Positions 1 to 7,781 of a stretch of DNA of 13,903 nucleotides are shown in pieces. This DNA is from an uncultured Oscillospiraceae bacterium (GTDB taxonomy: Bacteria > Bacillota > Clostridia > Oscillospirales > Oscillospiraceae): assembly GCA_910588365.1 (NCBI GenBank), contig CAJUQS010000047.1:1-13903 (forward strand). The letters run 5' to 3'. The stretch's first letter is position 1. Every line of letters starts with the position of its first letter. Position numbers and translations under genes: made by a program. Below the pieces are notes generated by a model, which saw nothing but the letters and a program-made list of their open reading frames with translations, was not told the origin of the DNA and did not search any database.

Positions 1-2
1 CC

Positions 3-431
3 ACCGTCAACCTGGCCCGGCGGTCCGGCCAGATCATCACGGCGCTGGGCCTGGCCCTGCTGCTGGCCTGTCCGCTGCTGGGGGTATGGCTGATGGGGAT
101 GGAGCGGGCCCCGGTGGAGCTGGCGGTAACGGAAACGGAGATAACGGCCGCCCACTATACCAGCAAATGGATCGTCCCCCTGGCGGACATCGCGTCGGCG
201 GAGCTGGTGGAGGAGCTGCCCCGGATGGCCCGGGTGGCGGGGACGGGCCTGGAGAGCGCCTGTACCGGCCAGTTCAGCGCCGACGGCTGGGGCCGGATCA
301 CCTGCTGCATCGATCCCCGCACCGGGCCCTGGCTGCTGGTGGAGGCCCGGGACGGCGGACGGTACCTCTTCAACGCCAGCGACCCGGCGGCGACGGCCCG
401 TGCGGCGGACGCCCTGAGGGACTTTTCATAA
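3..431 (+). CDS. Membrane-anchored bacterial PH-like domain protein, 3' part only
   Basis: The gene enters from the left edge; its start is outside the window. The first in-frame codon begins at base 3 and the stop TAA is at 429-431. The visible part begins with a hydrophobic segment (about codons 11-31, rich in Leu, Ala, Gly) that looks like a transmembrane helix. A roughly 110-residue beta-rich domain follows. Its pattern of a short strand, then IVPLADIASAEL, an Arg/Gly stretch, and a closing DGGRYLFNASDP with a C-terminal helix resembles bacterial PH-like domains (bPH family) of small Firmicutes membrane proteins. The exact function is unknown; such domains are thought to act at the membrane face. 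An internal ATG at 93 would cut off the membrane helix, so I do not take it as the start. A strong terminator follows 10 bases after the stop, so the gene ends its own transcript. The family assignment is tentative. Confidence 0.55.
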   Translation, partial: TVNLARRSGQIITALGLALLLACPLLGVWLMGMERAPVELAVTETEITAAHYTSKWIVPLADIASAELVEELPRMARVAGTGLESACTGQFSADGWGRITCCIDPRTGPWLLVEARDGGRYLFNASDPAATARAADALRDFS

Positions 432-441
432 GATCATGCCA

Positions 442-473
442 GCGGCTCCCGGCCTTTCGGGAGCCGCGTTTTG
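442..473 (+). terminator. Rho-independent terminator after the PH-like gene
   Basis: A perfect 10-bp GC-rich stem (442-451 pairing with 458-467) with a 6-base loop is followed by GTTTTG. It lies 10 bases after the stop codon of the upstream gene and separates that gene from the recJ promoter. Confidence 0.85.
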
Positions 474-512
474 TCACCCGCGGAAAATTTGGAGGAAATA
501 GAGAAGTTTTTC

Positions 513-541
513 TTTACCTTGTTCGCTTTTTTTGCTATAAT
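513..541 (+). promoter_or_regulatory. Extended -10 sigma-A promoter for the recJ operon
   Basis: The -35 box is TTTACC (513-518, four of six matches to consensus). After a 17-base spacer comes a perfect -10 TATAAT (536-541), preceded by TGC, which gives an extended -10. It lies in an AT-rich island (about 481-555) unlike its surroundings. The predicted start near 548 leaves a leader of about 60 bases before the recJ ATG. Confidence 0.78.
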
Positions 542-609
542 AGTTGAGTTAATTTGGAGGCGTTCACCCCTTCGCGGCTCTGGCGCCTCCCGGAGAGGAG
601 GGATGCCCC

Positions 610-2691
610 ATGAGATACGCCAGATGGACCGGCGGGGATTACGACGAGGCGGCGGCCGGGCGCCTGCGCGCGGCGGGGTATCCCGCCCTGCTCTCCGCCG
701 TGCTGGCGGCCCGGGATGTGTCCACGCCGGAGGAGTCCGCCGTCTTTCTGGAGCGGGAGCGGAGCCTCAGCCACTCCCCCATGCTCATGAAGGACATGGA
801 CAGGGCGGTGGAGCGGATCAGCCGGGCCCTGTCCGCGGGGGAAAAGATGGCTGTGTTCGGGGACTACGACGTGGACGGCATCACCGCCACGGTGCTGCTG
901 GTGGACTATCTGCGCTCCAGGGGGGCGGACTGCGTGAAGTACATCCCCCGGCGCATTGAGGACGGCTACGGCCTGGGAGGGGACGCCCTGCGCCTGCTGC
1001 GGGAGAAGGGCGTCACCCTGGTGATCACCGTGGACTGCGGCATCACCGGCGTGGAGGAGGCCCGCTTTGCCCGGGAAATCGGCATGGATCTGGTCATCAC
1101 GGACCACCACGAGTGCAAGGACGTTCTGCCCTGCGCGGCGGCGGTGGTGGACCCCCGGCGGCCGGACTGTCCCTACCCCTTCAAGCACCTGGCGGGGGTG
1201 GGCGTGGCGCTGAAGCTGGTGCTGGCTCTGGGGGAGCAGCGGGAGGAGGCCCTCTTTGCCCGCTACTGCGCCCTGGCGGCCGTGGGCACGGTAGCGGATG
1301 TGATGCAGATGACCGGGGAGAACCGGACCATCGTCCACCGGGGGCTGGAGTCCATCGGGAGCACCGACTTTCTGGGCCTGCAGGCCCTGCTGCGGGAGAC
1401 GGGGCTGGCGGACCGGGATGTCTCCTCGGTCCAGATCGGCTTTGTGCTGGCTCCCCGCATCAACGCCGCCGGCCGGATGGGGGAGGCGGAGCTGGCCGCC
1501 GATCTGCTGCTGACAAACGACCCGGCCCGGGCGGAGTGCCTGGCCCGGGAGCTGTGCGGCCTGAACCGGGAGCGGCAGGCGGTGGAGCAGGAGATCTTCG
1601 CCCAGGCGGTGGAGCAGATCGAGTATCTGCCCGCCGGGGAGCGCAGCGCCCTGGTCCTCTCCAGCGAGGTTTGGCACCAGGGGGTAGTGGGTATCGTGGC
1701 CTCCCGCCTGAGCGAGAAGTACTCCTGCCCCAGCTTCATGATCCACCTGCAAAACGGCATGGGCAAGGGCTCCTGCCGCAGCTACGGCGGGTTCAACCTC
1801 TTCGCCGCCCTGGAGTCCTGCTCGGATCTGCTGGTGGACTTCGGCGGCCACGAGCTGGCGGCGGGGTTCAACATCCGGGAGGAGGACATCCCCGCCTTCC
1901 GCCGGCGGATGAACCACTGCGTGTGCGACTACTGCAACGGCGAGACGCCGGTGTCCTCCCTGGAGGTGGACGTGACCATCCGGGACCCGTCGTGCATCAC
2001 ACTGGAGGAGATGGAGCAGCTGGACCGGCTGGAGCCCTACGGCGCCGGCAACAACCGGCCCGTCTTCGCCCTCATGGGCGCCAAGGTGGAGAGCCTGCAG
2101 AACGTGGGCCAGAACCGCCATCTGAAGCTGCGCCTGAGCAAGGGCCCCTATCACTTTGACGCCATCTTTTTCTCCGCCACCGCCGGGGAGTGCGGCGCGG
2201 CCGCCGGGATGCGGGTGGACGCCGCCTTCCACCTGCAGGTCAACGAGTTCCGGGGCGTCAGCAGCGTCCAGCTCCAGCTGGTGGATCTGCGCCCCGCCGT
2301 CCTGCCCAGCGTGCGGGAGCGGGAGTGCCTGGAGCTGGTGGAGCGGCTGACCGCCGGCGGGACCGTGACGGTCCGGGAGGCCGCCCGGCTGCTGCCGGAC
2401 CGGGAGCAGTTCGCCGCCCTGTGGCGGGCCATCGAGCGCATGGAGCGGGAGTGCGGCGGCGAGCTGAGCCGCCTGCCCGCCCTGCGCCGCCTGGCCGGTG
2501 CGGTGAACGGGACGGAGTCCTTCCTCCGGGCCGTCCTGGGGGTGGAGGTCTTCGCCGAGCGGGGCCTGATCACCCTGTCGGTCCAGGAGGACCAGATGAG
2601 CCTGCACCCCCGGCCCGGCCGGCGGGCCGATCTGGAGCAGAGCGTCTATATGCGCGCCCTGCGCCGGACGCTGGGACACATTGAGAGGTGA
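610..2691 (+). CDS. recJ: Single-stranded-DNA-specific 5'-3' exonuclease RecJ
   Basis: RecJ degrades single-stranded DNA 5' to 3' with Mn2+/Mg2+ and works in RecFOR recombination, mismatch repair and base excision repair in the cytoplasm. The 693-residue protein has the DHH phosphoesterase motifs: GDYDVDG at residues 84-90, a DCGI motif, and DHHE at 165-168. The DHHA1 region has GVVGIVASRL followed by the FGGH motif at 411-414. After the OB-like domain there is a C-terminal extension of about 120 residues (from around 570), probably helical or winged-helix, as seen in other Clostridial RecJ proteins. The start is supported by a GAGAGGAGGG ribosome site (593-602) ending 7 bases before the ATG. 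The extended -10 promoter upstream drives it. In many Clostridia recJ is followed by apt and rel; here rel follows directly. Identification is secure. Confidence 0.96.
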   Translation: MRYARWTGGDYDEAAAGRLRAAGYPALLSAVLAARDVSTPEESAVFLERERSLSHSPMLMKDMDRAVERISRALSAGEKMAVFGDYDVDGITATVLLVDYLRSRGADCVKYIPRRIEDGYGLGGDALRLLREKGVTLVITVDCGITGVEEARFAREIGMDLVITDHHECKDVLPCAAAVVDPRRPDCPYPFKHLAGVGVALKLVLALGEQREEALFARYCALAAVGTVADVMQMTGENRTIVHRGLESIGSTDFLGLQALLRETGLADRDVSSVQIGFVLAPRINAAGRMGEAELAADLLLTNDPARAECLARELCGLNRERQAVEQEIFAQAVEQIEYLPAGERSALVLSSEVWHQGVVGIVASRLSEKYSCPSFMIHLQNGMGKGSCRSYGGFNLFAALESCSDLLVDFGGHELAAGFNIREEDIPAFRRRMNHCVCDYCNGETPVSSLEVDVTIRDPSCITLEEMEQLDRLEPYGAGNNRPVFALMGAKVESLQNVGQNRHLKLRLSKGPYHFDAIFFSATAGECGAAAGMRVDAAFHLQVNEFRGVSSVQLQLVDLRPAVLPSVRERECLELVERLTAGGTVTVREAARLLPDREQFAALWRAIERMERECGGELSRLPALRRLAGAVNGTESFLRAVLGVEVFAERGLITLSVQEDQMSLHPRPGRRADLEQSVYMRALRRTLGHIER

Positions 2692-2726
2692 GGCCGCCGG
2701 GAAGCGCGGCGCGAAGCCCCTCAAAT

Positions 2727-2748
2727 AAAGAGGCCCCGCCTCTTTTTT
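2727..2748 (+). terminator. Short terminator-like hairpin between recJ and rel
   Basis: An 8-bp stem (AAAGAGGC, 2727-2734, with GCCTCTTT, 2738-2745) has a CCC loop, and its 3' arm runs into a six-T tract (2743-2748). No clear promoter was seen between it and rel, so it may only attenuate read-through from recJ. Confidence 0.6.
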
Positions 2749-2775
2749 GAAGCAAAGAAGGGAGGCCGCTGACAC

Positions 2776-4986
2776 ATGGTCACGGTTGAGGAGCGGTACG
2801 AGCATCTGGAGAAGACCATCCGGGGATACAACATCTCCGCGGACTTTTCGCTGATTCTGTCCGCCTATGAATACGCCAGGGAGCACCACGGCGCCCAGAT
2901 GCGCCGGGACGGCACCCCCTATATCACCCATCCCCTCCAGGTGGCGCAGATTGTGGCCGAGATGCGTCTGGACAGCGAGTCCATCATCGCGGCCCTGCTC
3001 CACGACTGCATTGAGGACACCAACAGCACCTACGAGGACATCGCCAAGCGCTTCGGCGTGACGGTGGCGGACATCGTGGACGGGGTGACCAAGCTGACGC
3101 GGGTCAAGTACTCCACCATGGAAGAGGAGCAGATGGAGAACCTGCGCAAGATGCTCTTCGCCATGAGCCGGGACATCCGGGTCATTCTCATCAAGATTGC
3201 CGACCGGCTCCACAACATGCGCACCATGGAGTACCAGACCCCGGCCAAGCAGAAGAAAAAAGCCTTTGAAACCATGGAGATCTATGCCCCCATCGCCCAC
3301 CGTCTGGGTATGCAGAAGGTGAAGTGGGAGCTGGAGGACCTCTCCTTGAAATACCTGGACCCGGTGGCCTACGCGGACATCAACCAGAAGCTGGAGGCCG
3401 CCAGCGCGGAGCACGACCAGTTCATGTCCGCCGTCCAGTCCGAGCTCACCGCCCGGCTGACGGAGCTGGGCATCCCCAACGCCACGGTCTACGGCCGGGT
3501 GAAGCACCCTTACAGCATCTACCGGAAGATGTACGCCCAGGAGAAGACCATGGAGGAGGTCTACGACCTGTTCGCCTTCCGGGTGCTGGTGGACTCGGTG
3601 GCGGACTGCTACAACGTGCTGGGCGTTGTCCACGATCTCTACAAGCCCATTCTGGGCCGGTTCAAGGACTACATCGCCACACCCAAGCCCAACATGTACC
3701 AATCCCTCCACACCACGGTCATCGGCGAGGACGGCATCCCCTTTGAGGTGCAGATCCGCACCTATGACATGCACGCCATCGCCGAGTACGGCGTGGCGGC
3801 CCACTGGAAGTACAAGCAGGGGCTGCGCGGCGAGCGCGGCGAGCGGACCTACGAGTGGATCCGCCGCCTGCTGGAGAACCAAGAGGACGCGGACGCGGAG
3901 GATTTCATCCACTCGCTGAAGATCGACATGTTCTCCGACGAGGTCTTTGTATTCACCCCCCGTGGGGACGTTATCAACCTGCCCGCCGGCGCCACGCCCA
4001 TCGACTTCGCCTACTCCATCCACTCCGTCATCGGCAACACCATGGTGGGCGCCAAGGTCAACGGGCGGATGGTGGGCTTCGACTACCAGCTCCACAACGG
4101 CGACGTGGTGGAGATCTCCACCTCCAAGGCGGCCCACGGCCCCAGCCGGGACTGGATGAAGACCGCCAAGAGCAGCGAGGCCCGCAGCAAGATCCGCCAG
4201 TGGTTCAAGCGGGAGCGCAAGGAGGAGAACATCGCCCAGGGCCGCTCCTCCTTCGAGTCCGAGCTCAAGCGCTCGGGCCTCACCATCTCCCAGGTCACGG
4301 CCCCGGACGCCCTGCCCAACATCCTCAAGCGGGTGGGGTTCCAGACCCTGGACGAGATGTACGCCGCCATCGGCTACGGCGGGTACACCTCCCTGAAGGC
4401 GGTCAACCGCATCCGCGACGAGCTGCTGCAATTGAGCCGGGCCGCCGCCGTGGAGAAGGCGGCCCAGGAGGCGGCCGCCGCCAGAGAGGTCCAGGAGGGC
4501 AAGGCCCCCCTGCCCCAGAAGTCCAAGAGCGAAAAGGGCCTCATTGTGGAGGGCCTCTCCAACTGTCTGGTGAAGTTCTCCAAGTGCTGCACCCCGGTGC
4601 CCGGGGACCCCATCGTGGGCTTTATCACCCGGGGCTACGGCGTGTCGGTCCACCGCAAGGACTGCCCCAACGCGGACCCGGACCGGCGCACCGCCGCCGA
4701 CCAGGGCCGCTGGATCAAGGTTACCTGGAGCGACGACGTGTACGAGGCCTACTCCACGGCCCTGGAGGTGGTGTGCAAGGACCGGAGCAACCTGCTGGTG
4801 GATATCTCCACAGCCCTGAGCTCCTGCAAGGTCAGCGTCACCAGCCTCAACTCCCACTGCACCGCCGACGGCTTCGCCATCTTCCATCTGGTGATTTCCG
4901 TCACCGACTCCAAACAGCTGGAGCAGGTGATGCGCAAGCTCCATAACATCTCCAGCGTCATGAAGGTCAACCGGCCCGCAGGGTGA
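2776..4986 (+). CDS. rel: Bifunctional (p)ppGpp synthetase/hydrolase, RelA/SpoT family (Rel)
   Basis: This enzyme makes (p)ppGpp from ATP and GDP/GTP on starved ribosomes and also hydrolyses it, setting the stringent response. At 736 residues it has the usual long-RSH length. The HD hydrolase domain is intact: His52, His76-Asp77 in HDCIED, and Asp143 in DRLHNM. The synthetase domain contains YSIYRKM, then RFKD at 295-298, then PKPNMYQSLHTT and the substrate loop ending in AAHWKYK. RFKD is the RxKD form typical of bifunctional Rel rather than synthetase-only RelA. A TGS domain (about 386-448), a Cys-containing zinc-finger-like region (Cys604, Cys605, His626, Cys630) and a C-terminal ACT domain (about 659-732) follow. 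A GAAGGGAGG ribosome site ends about 10 bases before the ATG. It probably shares transcription with recJ by read-through. Confidence 0.97.
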   Translation: MVTVEERYEHLEKTIRGYNISADFSLILSAYEYAREHHGAQMRRDGTPYITHPLQVAQIVAEMRLDSESIIAALLHDCIEDTNSTYEDIAKRFGVTVADIVDGVTKLTRVKYSTMEEEQMENLRKMLFAMSRDIRVILIKIADRLHNMRTMEYQTPAKQKKKAFETMEIYAPIAHRLGMQKVKWELEDLSLKYLDPVAYADINQKLEAASAEHDQFMSAVQSELTARLTELGIPNATVYGRVKHPYSIYRKMYAQEKTMEEVYDLFAFRVLVDSVADCYNVLGVVHDLYKPILGRFKDYIATPKPNMYQSLHTTVIGEDGIPFEVQIRTYDMHAIAEYGVAAHWKYKQGLRGERGERTYEWIRRLLENQEDADAEDFIHSLKIDMFSDEVFVFTPRGDVINLPAGATPIDFAYSIHSVIGNTMVGAKVNGRMVGFDYQLHNGDVVEISTSKAAHGPSRDWMKTAKSSEARSKIRQWFKRERKEENIAQGRSSFESELKRSGLTISQVTAPDALPNILKRVGFQTLDEMYAAIGYGGYTSLKAVNRIRDELLQLSRAAAVEKAAQEAAAAREVQEGKAPLPQKSKSEKGLIVEGLSNCLVKFSKCCTPVPGDPIVGFITRGYGVSVHRKDCPNADPDRRTAADQGRWIKVTWSDDVYEAYSTALEVVCKDRSNLLVDISTALSSCKVSVTSLNSHCTADGFAIFHLVISVTDSKQLEQVMRKLHNISSVMKVNRPAG

Positions 4987-4993
4987 GGCAGTC

Positions 4994-5058
4994 ATTCTTT
5001 TTCTTTTGAAAAAGAAAAAGAATCAAAAAGAAAACTTTACGCAAAACTTCGTTTTGCG
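4994..5058 (+). repeat. Double-hairpin interspersed repeat, copy 1 (upstream of dtd)
   Basis: Two hairpins lie in tandem. An AT-only-looking arm at 4994-5007 pairs perfectly with 5010-5023, 14 bases each. A linker CAAAAAGAAAACTTT follows. Then comes an 8-bp stem CGCAAAAC (5040-5047) with loop TTC and GTTTTGCG (5051-5058). The dtd ribosome site begins 10 bases later. The same architecture and linker recur at 8759-8830, so this is a repeat and not a one-off terminator. Confidence 0.65.
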
Positions 5059-5083
5059 ATTACTGTTAAGGGGGGACGGCGCA

Positions 5084-5524
5084 ATGAGAGCAGTTGTGAC
5101 CCGGGTCCGGTCCGCATCGGTGGAGATCGGCGGGAAAATAAACGGTGAGATCGGGCGGGGCTATTTGATTTTGCTGGGCGTGGGGCCCCGCGATACGGAG
5201 GACACCGCCGTAAAGCTGGCGGACAAGATCTGCAACCTGCGGATCTTTGAGGACGAGAACGAAAAGATGAACCTGAACCTGGAGCAGGTGGGCGGGAGCA
5301 TCCTGGTAGTGAGCCAGTTCACCCTCTACGCCGACACCTCCAGCCGCCGTCCCGGGTTCTCCGGTGCGGCCAAGCCGGATCTGGCTGTTCCGCTTTACGA
5401 GCGGTTCATGGCCCGCTGCCGGGAGCGGGGTTTCCCCGTGGAGCACGGGGAGTTCGGCGCGGATATGCAGGTGGCCTCCGTCAACGACGGGCCGGTGACC
5501 ATTTTGTTTGATACGGAGTCTTAG
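5084..5524 (+). CDS. dtd: D-aminoacyl-tRNA deacylase Dtd
   Basis: Dtd removes D-amino acids (and glycine mischarged on tRNA-Ala) from tRNA, acting as a homodimer in the cytoplasm. The 146-residue protein has the family's standard length. It opens with MRAVVTRVRSASVEIGG and carries both signature motifs: SQFTLYAD in the middle and NDGPVTI near the C terminus, which form the cross-subunit active site. An in-frame TTG at 5006 would add 26 Lys/Asn-rich residues made from the repeat. The ATG at 5084 is preferred because AAGGGGGG (5068-5075) lies 8 bases upstream and homologues begin there. The stop TAG (5522-5524) is shared with the inserted MITE-like element. Rel and dtd are commonly adjacent in Firmicutes. 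Confidence 0.95.
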   Translation: MRAVVTRVRSASVEIGGKINGEIGRGYLILLGVGPRDTEDTAVKLADKICNLRIFEDENEKMNLNLEQVGGSILVVSQFTLYADTSSRRPGFSGAAKPDLAVPLYERFMARCRERGFPVEHGEFGADMQVASVNDGPVTILFDTES

Positions 5525-5634
5525 AGCCTGTTTAACATCTCCCCGCGCATGTCTTAGCGGCGTATTTTCCGCCCTGACTGCGTTAAAAATCCGCTCGCCA
5601 ATCCATACACGTTGAGATATTAAACAGGCTCTTA
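5521..5634. mobile_element. MITE-like inverted-repeat element with TTA flanking duplication
   Basis: The 108-bp core (5524-5631) starts GAGCCTGTTTAA and ends with its complement TTAAACAGGCTC. The imperfect terminal inverted repeat extends to about 28 bases per side (roughly 5524-5551 and 5604-5631) with about five mismatches, and the interior is also partly palindromic. Both ends are flanked by TTA (5521-5523 and 5632-5634), consistent with a 3-bp target duplication. There is no ORF inside. It looks like a non-autonomous miniature element; GAGCCTG-type ends with TNA-type duplications would fit IS5-group transposases, which is an inference. Confidence 0.7.
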
Positions 5635-5673
5635 GAAACCTTGCGGAATGCCGGATAAAGGAGTGTTGAGACC

Positions 5674-6291
5674 ATGATTTTTGATACCATCCCTGTTGGG
5701 CAGATCGACACCAACTGCTATTTGATTGGCGATGAGACGGAGGGCGTGTGCGCCGTGGTGGACCCCGGCGGGTCCCCGGAGCGGGTCCTGGAGATGGTCC
5801 GAAGAAGCGGTCTGAAGCTGGAAAAGATCCTTTTGACCCACGGCCACTACGACCACACGGGTGCTGTGCAGGCACTTGTGGACGCCGACCCGGCGCCGGG
5901 GCCCGCAGTCTATCTCCACCCGGCGGATGTCCGGGAGGACGACACGCGGCTCTACCCGCCCCCCGCATGGGGCTTCAACCACTTTGAGGACGGCCAGCAT
6001 CTGTCCGTCGGGGGTATTGATGTCCGGGTTCTCCACACCCCCGGCCACTCCGCGGGCAGCGTCACGCTGCTGGCGGAGGACGTGATGCTCTGCGGGGACA
6101 CCCTGTTTGCCGGTTCCTGCGGGCGGTGCGACCTGGCGGGCGGGGACGAGCAGCAGATGCTGGACTCCCTGAAGCGGCTGGCCGGACTGGAGGGGAACTA
6201 TAAGGTCTGTCCCGGCCACGGCCCCCTGTCCACCCTGGACCAGGAGCGCAGCGGCAACTCCTATGTGCGGATGGCGGTCAAATGGAGATGA
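5674..6291 (+). CDS. MBL-fold metallo-hydrolase, glyoxalase II-like
   Basis: This is a metallo-beta-lactamase-fold hydrolase that probably cleaves a thioester or related small substrate; the true substrate is not known. The 205-residue protein carries the complete metal site. HxHxDH is at residues 56-61 (THGHYDH), His125 lies in TPGHSAGS, Asp142 in CGDTLF, and His182 in CPGHGP near the C terminus. It lacks the long C-terminal helical domain of classical GloB, which is normal for this short glyoxalase II-like group. The ATG is preceded by AAAGGAG (5657-5663) at a 10-base spacing, and the N terminus (VGQIDTNCYLI) matches the family's first strand. It overlaps the start of hemZ by 10 bases, implying translational coupling. 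This pairing with dtd and hemZ is common in Clostridia. Confidence 0.9.
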   Translation: MIFDTIPVGQIDTNCYLIGDETEGVCAVVDPGGSPERVLEMVRRSGLKLEKILLTHGHYDHTGAVQALVDADPAPGPAVYLHPADVREDDTRLYPPPAWGFNHFEDGQHLSVGGIDVRVLHTPGHSAGSVTLLAEDVMLCGDTLFAGSCGRCDLAGGDEQQMLDSLKRLAGLEGNYKVCPGHGPLSTLDQERSGNSYVRMAVKWR

Positions 6292-7757
6292 TTTTTTCCG
6301 GCCACGACTACCGCTACGCCGTGGAGCAGAGTCTGCTGGCCTTTTTTCCAAACGAGCGCCCCGTCTACGGCGGGGCGGATCCCAATACCGCCCGGGTGGC
6401 ACTCACCCCGGCCGGGGCGGGCTGTGCCGCCGAAACGGTGCTCACCGTGGACGGCAGGACCGCCCGGGGGGAGGCCCGCCTGGATATCCCCGCCGGGGCG
6501 GACGGCTACGAGCGGGAGCGGCTGAAGCAGCGGGCGGTGAAGCTCAGCTTCTTCCAGGCCGCCCGCGCCCTCACCGGCGTCACCCCCGCCTGGGGGGCCC
6601 TCACGGGCATCCGGCCCGCCAAGCTGGCGGCCGGCCTGCTGGAGGAGGGCATGAGCGTCCAGGAGGCGGACCGGGTGCTGGAGGAGACCTACTTTGTCTC
6701 CCCCGAACGGCGGCGGCTGTGCCTGCAGTGCGCCCAGGCGGGTCTGGAGGCAAAGGCGGCCTTGACGCCGGAGGACATCTCCCTCTATGTGGGCATCCCC
6801 TTCTGCCCCACCCGCTGCGCCTATTGCAGCTTTGTCAGCAACAGCGTGGAGAAGAGCTTCCATCTGGTGGATCCCTACCTGGAGGCCCTGCTGGCGGAGG
6901 TGGACAGCGCGGCGGCGATGGTACGGGAGCTGGGACTGCGCGTCAAGTCCTTCTACATGGGCGGCGGCACCCCCACCACCCTGACGGCGGCGCAGATGGA
7001 CCGGCTGCTGGGCCGGCTGAACGAGAGATTTGACATGGGCGGTGTGGTGGAGTACACTGTGGAGGCCGGGCGGCCCGACACCATCACGGCGGAGAAGCTG
7101 GCGGTGCTGCGGCGGAACGGGGTGGACCGGGTGAGCATCAACCCCCAGTCCATGGAGGACCGGGTCCTGGCCGCCATCGGGCGGCGGCACAGCGGGGACG
7201 ACATCCGCGCGGCCATGGAGCTGGTGGACGCGGCCGGGTTCCCCCACGTGAACATGGATCTCATCGCGGGGCTCCCCGAGGACACCCCCGAGGGCTTCCG
7301 CCGCTCCCTGGACGAGGTCATCGCCTTCGGCACGGACAACGTCACCGTCCACACCCTCAGCCTGAAGAAGGGCAGCCGCATCACCCTGGAGGGCACCCGG
7401 ATTCCCACCGTGGAGGAGGTTGCGGCAATGCTGGACTACGCCGGGCCGGCCCTGCGTTCGGCGGGCTTCGGCCCCTACTACCTCTACCGGCAGAAATATA
7501 TGTCCGGCAGCTTTGAGAACGTTGGCTGGTGCCGCCCCGGCGGCACGGGCTGGTACAACATCTATATCATGGAGGAGCTCCACAGCATCCTCAGTTTGGG
7601 TGCGGGCGGCTCCACCAAGCTGGTGGACCCGGCACAAAACCGCATTGAGCGGGCCTTCAACCTAAAATTTCCCCAGGAGTACGTCCAGCGGCCGGAAAAA
7701 ATTGCCGCCAACCAGGCGGCCTTCCGGGCGTTTTATCAGCAGATGAAGCAGCTGTAA
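6282..7757 (+). CDS. hemZ: Radical SAM protein HemZ (putative coproporphyrinogen dehydrogenase)
   Basis: HemZ is a radical SAM enzyme related to oxygen-independent coproporphyrinogen III dehydrogenase. Family members are assigned to haem synthesis, but direct activity is poorly established and a HemW-like haem-handling role is possible. The 491 residues match HemZ length. An N-terminal region of about 160 residues, unique to HemZ, precedes the radical SAM core. The core has GIPFCPTRCAYCSF with the CX3CX2C cluster ligands Cys175, Cys179 and Cys182, then the GGGTPT SAM motif at 227-232. The ATG at 6282 lies inside the upstream gene; a second ATG at 6288 is also possible. There is no separate promoter, so expression depends on the upstream cistron. 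No other haem genes are in the window. Confidence 0.9.
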   Translation: MEMIFSGHDYRYAVEQSLLAFFPNERPVYGGADPNTARVALTPAGAGCAAETVLTVDGRTARGEARLDIPAGADGYERERLKQRAVKLSFFQAARALTGVTPAWGALTGIRPAKLAAGLLEEGMSVQEADRVLEETYFVSPERRRLCLQCAQAGLEAKAALTPEDISLYVGIPFCPTRCAYCSFVSNSVEKSFHLVDPYLEALLAEVDSAAAMVRELGLRVKSFYMGGGTPTTLTAAQMDRLLGRLNERFDMGGVVEYTVEAGRPDTITAEKLAVLRRNGVDRVSINPQSMEDRVLAAIGRRHSGDDIRAAMELVDAAGFPHVNMDLIAGLPEDTPEGFRRSLDEVIAFGTDNVTVHTLSLKKGSRITLEGTRIPTVEEVAAMLDYAGPALRSAGFGPYYLYRQKYMSGSFENVGWCRPGGTGWYNIYIMEELHSILSLGAGGSTKLVDPAQNRIERAFNLKFPQEYVQRPEKIAANQAAFRAFYQQMKQL

Positions 7758-7781
7758 AGGAGAAGAAAGGAGATCTGACCC

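Noticed and set aside
535..4995. Minus-strand open frame of 1486 codons across recJ and rel
   Set aside because: It is antisense to two clearly recognised genes and rich in Gly, Leu, His and Val typical of GC-rich shadow frames. It has no domain and no sensible ribosome site.
5006..5083. TTG start extending Dtd by 26 residues
   Set aside because: The extension translates a hairpin repeat, is not part of the Dtd family, and lacks a ribosome site, unlike the ATG at 5084.
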